A DNA stretch of 64,000 nucleotides from Parvularcula sp964556115 (GTDB taxonomy: Bacteria; Pseudomonadota; Alphaproteobacteria; Caulobacterales; Parvularculaceae). The stretch lies in the NCBI GenBank assembly GCA_964556115.1, contig CAZKVC010000002.1, positions 124,001 through 188,000 on the forward strand, given 5' to 3'. This document shows positions 16,970-25,199 of the stretch, piece after piece. Position numbers and translations under genes: made by a program. Below the pieces are notes generated by a model. The model was not told the DNA's origin, searched no databases, and saw nothing but the letters and a program-made list of their open reading frames with translations. Every line of letters begins with the position of its first letter. Within the stretch, counting starts at the first letter, position 1.

Positions 16970-18501
16970 AGGTCTTTATCCTCGAATGTCACGGACCAGC
17001 CATCACTGCTCCAGCGCGTAAGGCTGTGCTGCGCGGTTGGGGCCGGGTGCGGATGGTCGGTCCTGAAGTGGCTGCCGCGGCTCTCTTCGCGCGCGGCGGC
17101 GGCCCGAACGACCGCCGCCGCGGCGGAAACGGCAAGGCGTTCACCCAAGGTCTCGGGCTCGAAGCGGTCAATCTCGGCGGCAGCTTGCCCAAGGCCCTCT
17201 TCACTGCGCAGGATGCTGACGTCTTCCGTCATCGCCCGGCGAAGGGGCGCAATGGATTGCGGCGGGCCATGGTTCGCCGCGTCGTCCCGTGCCGTGACGG
17301 AAGCGGGGGAAGGGCGCCAGGAACCCTTGATCGTCTCCGCCGCTTCTTCACCGAACACCGCCGCTTCAAGAAGTGAGTTGGAGGCCAGGCGGTTGGCGCC
17401 GTGAACGCCGGAACTCGCGCACTCGCCGACGGCGAAAAGGCCGTCTACGTCGCTTCGCCCCTGAAGATCTGTCCGCACCCCGCCCATGTGGTAGTGCGCG
17501 GCAGGCGCAACGGGCAGGGGCGTGGTCGCGGCATCGAATCCCGCCGCTTTCGCTGCCTCATCGACGGTGGGAAAGCGCGCGGCGAAGTCCCGGCCGAGAG
17601 ACCGGCTCGCGTCCAGAAAAGCGCCGCCGGCCTTGACCGCTGCCGCAACGCCGCGCGCCACCACGTCCCGGGGCGCAAGCTCCGCATCCGGATGCAGGGC
17701 TCGCATGAAGCGGCGACCTTCGCGGTCGATCAGAACGCCGCCTTCCCCCCTGATCGCCTCGGTGGCGAGGGGGGCGGGGTCGCGTCCGGTCACCAGCGCG
17801 GTGGGATGGAACTGAACGAACTCAAGATCGCGCAGGGTGGCGCCCGCTTCGCCAGCGAGGGCGAGGCCGTGGCCAAGACTGTAGAGGGGATTGGTCGTCA
17901 CCGCGAAAAGCCCGCCGATACCGCCTGTCGCGAGCACCACCGTCCTGGCCCGGACGATGACCTGCCTCCGGCGCTCATGCTCCCAGGCCAAGAAGCCCGC
18001 CACGCCGTTATCATCGGTCAGAAGGCGCTCGGCGATCATGCCGCCCCTGAGGGTGATGGAAGGGGTTGTCTGCGCGGTCTCCATCAAACGCCGCATGATG
18101 GCAGCGCCTGCCTCGTCACCGCCCACATGAACGATGCGGGCATGTTGGTGCGCGGCTTCGCGGCCCAAGGCGAGATGTCCGTCTTCAGTTCGGTCGAAGG
18201 GGATGCCGTAAGCTGCCAGCCTTTCGATGCAGCCGGGCCCTCGCTCGCAAAGAAACCGGGCTGCGTCTTCGCGGACGAGGCCGCTCCCGGCATTCAGCGT
18301 GTCCTGAAGATGGGCTCCGGTGCTGTCATCGGAACCGAGCGCCGCAGCGATACCGCCTTGCGCCCATGCCGAGCTGCCGGTCCCCAAGGCCCCCGCGCTG
18401 ATGACCAGCGCGGGATGGGGCGCAAGGCGCAACGCCGTCCACAAACCGGCGATCCCGGCGCCGATGATGGCGACGCCGCCCGGTGCATCGAGGACCTCCA
18501 C
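16966..18501 (-). CDS. nadB: L-aspartate oxidase
   Basis: FAD enzyme that oxidises L-aspartate to iminoaspartate, the NadA substrate. An N-terminal dinucleotide-binding motif (IIGAGIAGLWTAL) is followed by GSSAWAQGGIAAA, HQHARIVH and FVQFHPTAL, then the late GGVRTDLQGRSDVDGLFAVGE flavin motif; the fumarate reductase/succinate dehydrogenase-like C-terminal helical domain is present. 511 residues. It starts 14 bp after the nadA stop and overlaps nadC. Confidence 0.95.
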   Translation of the reverse strand: MEVLDAPGGVAIIGAGIAGLWTALRLAPHPALVISAGALGTGSSAWAQGGIAAALGSDDSTGAHLQDTLNAGSGLVREDAARFLCERGPGCIERLAAYGIPFDRTEDGHLALGREAAHQHARIVHVGGDEAGAAIMRRLMETAQTTPSITLRGGMIAERLLTDDNGVAGFLAWEHERRRQVIVRARTVVLATGGIGGLFAVTTNPLYSLGHGLALAGEAGATLRDLEFVQFHPTALVTGRDPAPLATEAIRGEGGVLIDREGRRFMRALHPDAELAPRDVVARGVAAAVKAGGAFLDASRSLGRDFAARFPTVDEAAKAAGFDAATTPLPVAPAAHYHMGGVRTDLQGRSDVDGLFAVGECASSGVHGANRLASNSLLEAAVFGEEAAETIKGSWRPSPASVTARDDAANHGPPQSIAPLRRAMTEDVSILRSEEGLGQAAAEIDRFEPETLGERLAVSAAAAVVRAAAAREESRGSHFRTDHPHPAPTAQHSLTRWSSDGWSVTFEDKDL

Positions 18502-18515
18502 CCCTGCGGGCGCGG

Positions 18516-19613
18516 TCAGGAGGCGCGCTGCTCGACCGCGATGACGTCACCGCCATGCCCCCGGTCGAATGCAGCGGGGGTCGAAGGGGCAGGGAGGGCG
18601 ATCATCCGCTCGACCGCTGCCCGGGCCTTCCCGGCGATCTCGGGGTCGACCACCACCTCATGGCTCGTCGTTTCGAGGCTGAGAAGGATGCCCTCCAGGG
18701 TGATGCGCTTCATGTGCGGGCAAAGATTGCAGGGCCGCACGAAATCGACGCCGGGGTTCTCGAGGGCGACGTTGTCGCTCATCGAACACTCCGTAATCAG
18801 AACGACCTGGCGCGGCTGCTTGTCGGCCACATAGCCGGACATCGCCGCCGTCGAACCCGCATAGTCGGCCTCCGAGAGGACGTCCGGCGGGCATTCGGGG
18901 TGGGCGAGGACGACGACGCCGGGATTGCCGGCCCTGATCTCGCGAATGTCCTCGGCCGTGAAGCGCTCGTGCACCTCGCAGGAGCCGGCCCAGGTGATGA
19001 CCTTCTTGTCGGTCATCCGGGCCACGTTCCTGGCAAGATACTGATCGGGGATGAGGATGACCTGGTCGGTGCCGAACTCAGCGCAGATATGCTCGACCAC
19101 CTGAACGGCGTTGGATGAGGTGCAGCAGATGTCGGTCTCTGCCTTCACGTCCGCCGTGGTGTTCACGTAGGTGACCACGGGGACGCCCGGATAACGCTCC
19201 TTGAGAAGGCGCACATCCGCGCCCGTGATCGACGCGGCGAGCGAGCATCCGGCCTCGAGCGAGGGGATCAGGACCGTCTTTTCGGGGGCCAGGATCTTGG
19301 AAGTTTCCGCCATGAAATGGACGCCGGCCTGCACGATGACGTCGGCATCGGTCTTCGCAGCCTCACGGGCGAGCTGCAGGCTGTCCCCGCGGATGTCTCC
19401 GACGCAGGCGAAGATCTCCGGGGTCATATAATTATGGGCAAGAATGACAGCATTTTTAGCCGCCTTCAGCTCGTTGATCCGGGCGATCACCGGGGCCATC
19501 AGGTCCCATTCGAAACGCGGAACCCTGGCTGAAACCATCGGGTAAAGATGCTCTGTCAAGGCACGGATTTCGGCCTGCGACTTAGTTTCACCGGGATGTT
19601 CGAAGGCTGCCAC
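18516..19613 (-). CDS. nadA: Quinolinate synthase
   Basis: Condenses iminoaspartate with dihydroxyacetone phosphate to quinolinate using a [4Fe-4S] cluster. Family motifs: VILAHNYMTPEI, GDSLQLAREA, EAGCSLAASI and PCNLCPHMKRITLE; the cysteines in GCSLA, TDICCTSSNA and CNLCPH are candidates for the cluster ligands. The start is GTG at 19613 with a GGGG-rich site upstream. First gene of the nad operon; the 234-bp gap upstream should hold its promoter. Confidence 0.96.
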   Translation of the reverse strand: MAAFEHPGETKSQAEIRALTEHLYPMVSARVPRFEWDLMAPVIARINELKAAKNAVILAHNYMTPEIFACVGDIRGDSLQLAREAAKTDADVIVQAGVHFMAETSKILAPEKTVLIPSLEAGCSLAASITGADVRLLKERYPGVPVVTYVNTTADVKAETDICCTSSNAVQVVEHICAEFGTDQVILIPDQYLARNVARMTDKKVITWAGSCEVHERFTAEDIREIRAGNPGVVVLAHPECPPDVLSEADYAGSTAAMSGYVADKQPRQVVLITECSMSDNVALENPGVDFVRPCNLCPHMKRITLEGILLSLETTSHEVVVDPEIAGKARAAVERMIALPAPSTPAAFDRGHGGDVIAVEQRAS

Positions 19614-19847
19614 GGCACCCCCTCAGACTTTTGCTCACTGCGAGTATATGGGCCGGAGAGCCCCCCTTAGCAAGAGGGACATGCTGTCCCGTTTGCTCAA
19701 ATTGTAATCATTGGGGTTGGAGTTCTTTAAGCACGGGTAATCAGCTTCCGGCTTGTCGTTCCCAGTCGATCGTGCGTAACGATCTCGCGTTCAGTCGAAC
19801 ACATTTGAGTGATTAGTCGGGCAGTACACCGTTAAAGGGGGTCCCCA
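19614..19847. promoter_or_regulatory. Divergent intergenic region, nadA / RTX protease
   Basis: 234 bp, the longest gap in the window and visibly more AT-rich than its surroundings. It must carry the promoters of the nad operon (minus) and of the large RTX protease (plus). A GGGGG-type ribosome site precedes the TTG start at 19848. No confident operator, such as for a Nad-pathway repressor, could be picked out by eye. Confidence 0.45.
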
Positions 19848-22800
19848 TTGTTTGGTAACGTTCAAAGCGCGGCAGAAGCCGTGTCTGTCCCTCTGACTGA
19901 CTTTAGTGAACACATTTTCATGTGTGCATGCACAGGGTGCAGCGGAGTCAGCCAAGACATCAGTTCTTATTCCCCAGAGTGGTCAGGAGGGGGCTTCGTA
20001 AGCTCCATGCAGGACGTGGGAGGAGCCTTCGCAAGCGGCGCCTCCATCGTAAGTAATATTCTCAGCGCACCGCGCAACTTCGACTTCAATATCGACGTCG
20101 TCGATACGGTCGGCGGGACCGCTTCTTCGGTCCTCAACACCTTCAAGGCCGTCGCGGAAGCGGCGATGCACACCTGGTCGGTCTTCCTCGATGGCGTCGC
20201 CGGCGCCACCCTGGATGTCCGCCTCAATGTCGGCGGCACCAGCGCTGTCGCCTCCGCCGGTCCGGGTGCGATGTATTTCGGGGACAGCATCGACGCCAAT
20301 GGCAGCGGCAAGTACGACAACGGCGACTTCGTCACGATCGTGCCGGGTTCGCTGATCGAGCTTCAGACCGGGCGCGACCCGAACGGCGGCAGCGCCGATA
20401 TCGTCATTAACGTTAACCACAACCTCATCAATGACGGCAGCTTCTACTTCGACGCCACGCTCAGCGGTGCGGTGCCGGACGGCAAGATCGATTTCTACTC
20501 GGTCCTCCTGCACGAGATCGGCCACGGTCTCGGCTTCACCGGCATCAATTCCGAGGCCGGCAAGTTCATGCAGACAACGCACACGAACGATCAGGGCCAG
20601 ACCGCTACGGTGAAGATCGGCACACTGCTCGATTACTACACCGGCAAGGACGCTTCAGGCGCCGCTATCTTCGATGGCCCGAACGCCATGGAAGCCTATG
20701 GCCAGGCCGTCGGGCTCGAATTCACCACGGGCAGCGGCGGTTCCGACCTCTCGCACTTCCTTGGTTCTTCCGTAAACGGACAGGCGCCCGACCTTCGCTT
20801 CTCGCTGATGAACCCCTTCGTGGTCCGCGGCGACCGGGTCGAGATCGGCAATCTGGAGCTCGCGGTCCTCGCCGACCTCGGCCACACCATCGCGGCGAAG
20901 GCTGACGTCTTCACCAACACCATCGACGGCATCTCTTCGAGCAAAACGCCCACCGCATCGGTCGGCTCGAACCTTTCGAAGAGCGGCGACAACCTCACCT
21001 TCACCATCAAGCTCGACAAGCCGTTCGACCTTGGGGGCGTCAGCTCGTCGGTCGCCTATGAAGTGACGGGGGCCAACGGCCAGACCATCACCGGCCGGGT
21101 CGTCTTCGGCCGCGGCGAAACCTCCGAGACCGTGACGGTGTCGGGTGCGGATCTCTTCGGCTCGAACCTGAACGGGTTCGACGGTTCGCTGGAGGTCACG
21201 CTCTACAACCCGAGCAACATCAAGCTCGCCGGCGGCGTTCTGGCGGCGAGCTTCACGGCCGGCGGCGCAGCGCCTGCCCCTGCACCGGCCCCCGCTCCCG
21301 AGCCGGAACCGACGCCGGAGCCTGCTCCCGAGCCGGAGCCCGCTCCTGCTCCTGCGCCCGCTCCTCAGCCCGAGCCGACGCCGGAGCCGACCCCTGAACC
21401 GGAGCCCGCGCCTGCGCCCGCTCCCGCGCCGGAGCCTGAGCCCGAGCCTGCGCCTCAGCCCGAGCCGACGCCTGCCCCTGAGCCTGCTCCTGCACCGCAG
21501 CCTGCGCCTGAGCCGGCGCCTGCGCCTCAGCCTGAGCCGGAGCCCGCTCCTGCTCCTTCTCCGGCCCCGGCTCCGACGCCGACCTTCAAGCCGGATGTTG
21601 CGCCTTTGGGTGTGACGCCTTCGCGGACGGTTTCGGGCACGTCGGGCAATGACCGCCTGACGGGCAGCACGTCCAACGACCTGATGAGCGGCGGCGCTGG
21701 TATCGACCTCTTCTGGGGCGGTAACGGCAATGATGTCCTGGTCGGCGGTTCGGGCATCGATGTCCTGAACGGCGAGGGCGGCGACAATGTCATCCTCAGC
21801 GGCGATGCGAAGGGCGGGGTCGATAGCTCCCGTTCGATCGTCTTCGCCGGATCGGGCGACGACGTGATCCTGAACATGAGCATGGCGGCGCGGGGTCAGT
21901 CGGTGTTCGACGAGCTCTACGTTGCGGGCAACCGCATCGGTTCGGTGGACGACATGGTCAGCCTGGTGAATAAGCTGCAGTCGGACGGCGATGCGAACAC
22001 CAAGGCGATCTATGTGGGCGACTACCTTCGCCTCGAGCTTGGCAACGACCGTTCGGTGACGATCCTTCACTGGGATACGAACGGCGCCGATGTCAGCGGA
22101 CGGATGGGTTCGGCGGCGAAGTCGCTTGCCGACAACATGGCGTCCGGCTTCGTCACCCTGAAGGGCGACGGCGGCAAGGACTACCTGACGGGGACCTATG
22201 CCGACGATGCGATCTCGGGCGAGGGCGGCGACGATGTGCTGATGGGTTCGGCCGGTCACGACAAGCTGACGGGCGGCTGGGGCCGCGACAGCTTCATTGT
22301 CGGGGACGGCAAGGACACCATCACCGACTTCAAGGCGGACTGGGACAGCCTCGTTGTCTATCACGACTTCGAAGGTCTCGGCTCGTCCAAGTCGGACGCG
22401 CTTGCGAAGCTTGGCGGGGAGGGCATCGACAGCCCCGATGAGCTTCTGGAGTTCGTGCGTCTTCTCGAAAGCGACGGCAGCGGGCAGACCGATGCGTCGA
22501 TCTCGGGCAACGACCTCTACCTGGTCTTCGAACGCAACGCCCAGGGCCAGGTGGTCGACGGCGTGCGCCTCGAAGGGGTGGTGGACGCCACCGTCGCCCG
22601 CACAGCCCTCTACAACGCCGGTGCGGACAATGCGAAAAGTGCCGACGTGGGAGCATTTGCCGGGTTCGACGGCAAGACGTCAGCCCCCGAGCCCGAGCCT
22701 GAGCCCGAGCCTGAGCCGGCCCCTGCGCCTGAGCCGGCGCCTGCGCCTCAGCCTGAGCCGGAGCCCGCTCCTGCTCCTTCTCCGGCCCCGGCTCCGACGC

Positions 22801-23900
22801 CGACCTTCAAGCCGGATGTTGCGCCTTTGGGTGTGACGCCTTCGCGGACGGTTTCGGGCACGTCGGGCAATGACCGCCTGACGGGCAGCACGTCCAACGA
22901 CCTGATGAGCGGCGGCGCTGGTATCGACCTCTTCTGGGGCGGTAACGGCAATGATGTCCTGGTCGGCGGTTCGGGCATCGATGTCCTGAACGGCGAGGGC
23001 GGCGACAATGTCATCCTCAGCGGCGATGCGAAGGGCGGGGTCGATAGCTCCCGTTCGATCGTCTTCGCCGGATCGGGCGACGACGTGATCCTGAACATGA
23101 GCATGGCGGCGCGGGGTCAGTCGGTGTTCGACGAGCTCTACGTTGCGGGCAACCGCATCGGTTCGGTGGACGACATGGTCAGCCTGGTGAATAAGCTGCA
23201 GTCGGACGGCGATGCGAACACCAAGGCGATCTATGTGGGCGACTACCTTCGCCTCGAGCTTGGCAACGACCGTTCGGTGACGATCCTTCACTGGGATACG
23301 AACGGCGCCGATGTCAGCGGACGGATGGGTTCGGCGGCGAAGTCGCTTGCCGACAACATGGCGTCCGGCTTCGTCACCCTGAAGGGCGACGGCGGCAAGG
23401 ACTACCTGACGGGGACCTATGCCGACGATGCGATCTCGGGCGAGGGCGGCGACGATGTGCTGATGGGTTCGGCCGGTCACGACAAGCTGACGGGCGGCTG
23501 GGGCCGCGACAGCTTCATTGTCGGGGACGGCAAGGACACCATCACCGACTTCAAGGCGGACTGGGACAGCCTCGTTGTCTATCACGACTTCGAAGGTCTC
23601 GGCTCGTCCAAGTCGGACGCGCTTGCGAAGCTTGGCGGGGAGGGCATCGACAGCCCCGATGAGCTTCTGGAGTTCGTGCGTCTTCTCGAAAGCGACGGCA
23701 GCGGGCAGACCGATGCGTCGATCTCGGGCAACGACCTCTACCTGGTCTTCGAACGCAACGCCCAGGGCCAGGTGGTCGACGGCGTGCGCCTCGAAGGGGT
23801 GGTGGACGCCACCGTCGCCCGCACAGCCCTCTACAACGCCGGTGCGGACAACACGAACAGCGCCGATATCGGAGCGTTTGCAGACTTTGACGCAGCCTGA
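19848..23900 (+). CDS. Large secreted RTX-type metalloprotease with duplicated C-terminal module
   Basis: 1350 residues with no classical signal peptide, as expected for a type I-secreted RTX protein. A zinc HExxH motif (HEIGHGLGF, from residue 222) and a Met-turn-like SLMNP (about 319) indicate a metalloprotease, but the third metzincin ligand position is Gly, not His. A Calx-beta-like segment (about 360-470) is followed by a Pro/Ala/Glu linker (474-580), then a module with GGxGxDxLxG-type calcium repeats. Linker end and module are repeated exactly 407 residues later. N-terminal CACTGC cluster at residues 26-31. TTG start with a GGGGG site; ATG at 19920 is an alternative. No type I transporter is nearby. 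Confidence 0.82.
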   Translation: MFGNVQSAAEAVSVPLTDFSEHIFMCACTGCSGVSQDISSYSPEWSGGGFVSSMQDVGGAFASGASIVSNILSAPRNFDFNIDVVDTVGGTASSVLNTFKAVAEAAMHTWSVFLDGVAGATLDVRLNVGGTSAVASAGPGAMYFGDSIDANGSGKYDNGDFVTIVPGSLIELQTGRDPNGGSADIVINVNHNLINDGSFYFDATLSGAVPDGKIDFYSVLLHEIGHGLGFTGINSEAGKFMQTTHTNDQGQTATVKIGTLLDYYTGKDASGAAIFDGPNAMEAYGQAVGLEFTTGSGGSDLSHFLGSSVNGQAPDLRFSLMNPFVVRGDRVEIGNLELAVLADLGHTIAAKADVFTNTIDGISSSKTPTASVGSNLSKSGDNLTFTIKLDKPFDLGGVSSSVAYEVTGANGQTITGRVVFGRGETSETVTVSGADLFGSNLNGFDGSLEVTLYNPSNIKLAGGVLAASFTAGGAAPAPAPAPAPEPEPTPEPAPEPEPAPAPAPAPQPEPTPEPTPEPEPAPAPAPAPEPEPEPAPQPEPTPAPEPAPAPQPAPEPAPAPQPEPEPAPAPSPAPAPTPTFKPDVAPLGVTPSRTVSGTSGNDRLTGSTSNDLMSGGAGIDLFWGGNGNDVLVGGSGIDVLNGEGGDNVILSGDAKGGVDSSRSIVFAGSGDDVILNMSMAARGQSVFDELYVAGNRIGSVDDMVSLVNKLQSDGDANTKAIYVGDYLRLELGNDRSVTILHWDTNGADVSGRMGSAAKSLADNMASGFVTLKGDGGKDYLTGTYADDAISGEGGDDVLMGSAGHDKLTGGWGRDSFIVGDGKDTITDFKADWDSLVVYHDFEGLGSSKSDALAKLGGEGIDSPDELLEFVRLLESDGSGQTDASISGNDLYLVFERNAQGQVVDGVRLEGVVDATVARTALYNAGADNAKSADVGAFAGFDGKTSAPEPEPEPEPEPAPAPEPAPAPQPEPEPAPAPSPAPAPTPTFKPDVAPLGVTPSRTVSGTSGNDRLTGSTSNDLMSGGAGIDLFWGGNGNDVLVGGSGIDVLNGEGGDNVILSGDAKGGVDSSRSIVFAGSGDDVILNMSMAARGQSVFDELYVAGNRIGSVDDMVSLVNKLQSDGDANTKAIYVGDYLRLELGNDRSVTILHWDTNGADVSGRMGSAAKSLADNMASGFVTLKGDGGKDYLTGTYADDAISGEGGDDVLMGSAGHDKLTGGWGRDSFIVGDGKDTITDFKADWDSLVVYHDFEGLGSSKSDALAKLGGEGIDSPDELLEFVRLLESDGSGQTDASISGNDLYLVFERNAQGQVVDGVRLEGVVDATVARTALYNAGADNTNSADIGAFADFDAA
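21501..22630 (+). repeat. Tandem duplication, copy 1 (1130 bp)
   Basis: This segment of the RTX protease gene recurs 1221 bp (407 codons) downstream with no difference I could find. It holds the last part of the Pro/Ala/Glu linker and the whole RTX module. Similarity stops abruptly at 22630, after which the two copies diverge. Confidence 0.92.
22722..23851 (+). repeat. Tandem duplication, copy 2 (1130 bp)
   Basis: Second copy of 21501-22630, same orientation and frame, ending 49 bp before the stop codon. The copies are separated by a 91-bp spacer encoding the variable end of copy 1 and a new Pro/Glu-rich linker. Identity at silent positions points to very recent duplication or gene conversion. 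Confidence 0.92.
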
Positions 23901-23921
23901 GCCGCGTTACACATGAGATCG

Positions 23922-23951
23922 GAAAAGGGCGGTCCGCGGGCCGCCCTTTTT
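23922..23951 (+). terminator. Rho-independent terminator of the RTX protease gene
   Basis: A hairpin with 9-bp arms at 23927-23935 and 23938-23946 (one G-U pair) is followed by five T's and preceded by A's, starting 22 bp after the stop codon. The flanking A and T runs would let it also serve the opposing minus-strand gene ending at 23964. Confidence 0.9.
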
Positions 23952-23963
23952 CATGAAGGCCCG

Positions 23964-24284
23964 TCAGGCGCTCTGCTTCTTGCGCTTCTGCACCGTGCCA
24001 TAGGTCTGCCATGCGCCCAGCAGCACCAATGCCCCGAGCGCTGCATAGACCCACCCGGGCAGGTTTTCGCCGAAAAGCGCGACATAGAGATAAGGCTGGA
24101 TCGCCAGGTAGAGGAGCAGAAGCGCCTGCAGGGCGACGGACTTGCCGTCCTTGGCCCGCTTCGCCAGCCAGCCTACCACCAGGAAGAAGAGCGGGATGCC
24201 GCCGATATAGAGAATGCCGAAGATCCACGGATCGACGCTGTAATCGGCGCTGAGGCTCACGAGCCAGTTCTGAAAGCCTTCCAT
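23964..24284 (-). CDS. Small hydrophobic membrane protein, unknown function
   Basis: 106 residues from the ATG at 24284, starting MEGFQNWLVSLSADY. Three hydrophobic helices (about residues 20-40, 52-70, 77-93) are separated by short charged loops, and the tail is basic (VQKRKKQSA). I do not recognise the family. The frame extends upstream without a plausible start sequence, so the inner ATG is chosen. It converges on the RTX protease gene and shares its terminator. Confidence 0.65.
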   Translation of the reverse strand: MEGFQNWLVSLSADYSVDPWIFGILYIGGIPLFFLVVGWLAKRAKDGKSVALQALLLLYLAIQPYLYVALFGENLPGWVYAALGALVLLGAWQTYGTVQKRKKQSA

Positions 24285-24455
24285 GACGACACCTCTCGAT
24301 TGGCCGGACTTGCCCTGCCTTTTCGGCAGGCGGTTTCCGATCGTTACAGCTTCAAGGTCATCCTTTGCAGAGTCTTTACGCGAATGCCGTAGAGACGAAT
24401 GTAGCGCGGCAGGCCCGACAGGAGCCGCCTTGACGATTATATGATGAGGTCCACC

Positions 24456-25127
24456 ATGAAGCGTCTCCTTCTTTGCGCGGCAGCAAGCCTTACCCTCGCC
24501 GGCGGACAGGCAGCGGCCGGGATCGGTGCCGATGTGTCGGTGGGCACGCCCGGTATCTCCGGCAACCTCCATTTCCAGGTCACGCCGCTCGTCACCCTGC
24601 GCGGCGGCTACAATTTCTTCGAGTTCGACCTCGAGGACCAGGAGTGGGACGACATCAACTACGATGCCGAGCTGAATTTCAGCAATCTCGGCGGCTATGT
24701 CGACCTGCACCCGATGATGAACGGCTTCACCCTGACCGCAGGCGCGGTTGTCGGTGAGCGCGACGTGTCCTTCACCTCGCGGCCGCTCGAGCCGATCGAG
24801 ATCGGCGACACCTTCTTTCAGCCCGAGCAGGTCGGTGAGCTGGTCGGCAATACGGGCTTCGGCGACGTGGGCTATTATGCAGGCTTCGGCTGGGACTCGA
24901 CGACCCACGGCCTCAGCCCGGTCTCCCTCGTCCTGCGGGCAGGGGTTCTGATGACCCAGGCGCCCGAGATCTCGCTGATCTCCCGCGGCGGGCTTGCCGA
25001 CAGCGACCCCATGGTCCGCGCCATGCTGGATGCCGAGCTGGCCCAGGAAGCGCAGAGCCTCGAGAGCGACTTCGAGAACTTCCGCTTCTTCCCGATGATC
25101 TCGATCGGGATCGGCTTCGGCTTCTGA
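24456..25127 (+). CDS. Outer-membrane beta-barrel-like protein
   Basis: A 223-residue exported protein: signal peptide MKRLLLCAAASLTLAGGQAAA, then alternating hydrophobic/aromatic strands (TLRGGYNFFEFDLE, FSNLGGYVDLHP) and a C-terminal ...IGIGFGF ending in Phe, the usual sign of Bam-dependent outer-membrane barrels. Likely an eight-stranded OmpA/OmpW-like barrel; ligand unknown. The ATG at 24456 with GAGGT six bases upstream is preferred over the ATG at 24441. Confidence 0.75.
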   Translation: MKRLLLCAAASLTLAGGQAAAGIGADVSVGTPGISGNLHFQVTPLVTLRGGYNFFEFDLEDQEWDDINYDAELNFSNLGGYVDLHPMMNGFTLTAGAVVGERDVSFTSRPLEPIEIGDTFFQPEQVGELVGNTGFGDVGYYAGFGWDSTTHGLSPVSLVLRAGVLMTQAPEISLISRGGLADSDPMVRAMLDAELAQEAQSLESDFENFRFFPMISIGIGFGF

Positions 25128-25153
25128 TGTCGCACGCAGCGCCTGCCGATTGA

Positions 25154-25177
25154 CGATATAAGGATTTCCTTATATCG
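25154..25177 (+). promoter_or_regulatory. SahR operator (perfect 24-bp palindrome)
   Basis: CGATATAAGGA, a TT spacer, and its exact complement, in the gap just upstream of the sahR-metF-metH operon and 22 bp before its GTG start. The AT-rich ATATAAGGA half-site resembles the operator type I recall for SahR, the ArsR-family regulator of the S-adenosylmethionine cycle in Proteobacteria. Its position suggests autoregulation: binding would cover the promoter. Confidence 0.75.
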
Positions 25178-25199
25178 CTTCGGCAGGAGGCGAGCGGCG

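Noticed and set aside
19614..19847. Mobile element or horizontally acquired AT-rich island
   Set aside because: The lower GC is limited to a 234-bp promoter region; no transposase, target duplications or inverted ends are seen.
20655..22364. 569-codon minus-strand frame with Arg/Leu-rich repeats opposite the RTX gene
   Set aside because: Arises from reading the Pro/Ala/Glu and RTX repeats backwards; the same shadow recurs with the duplicated copy.
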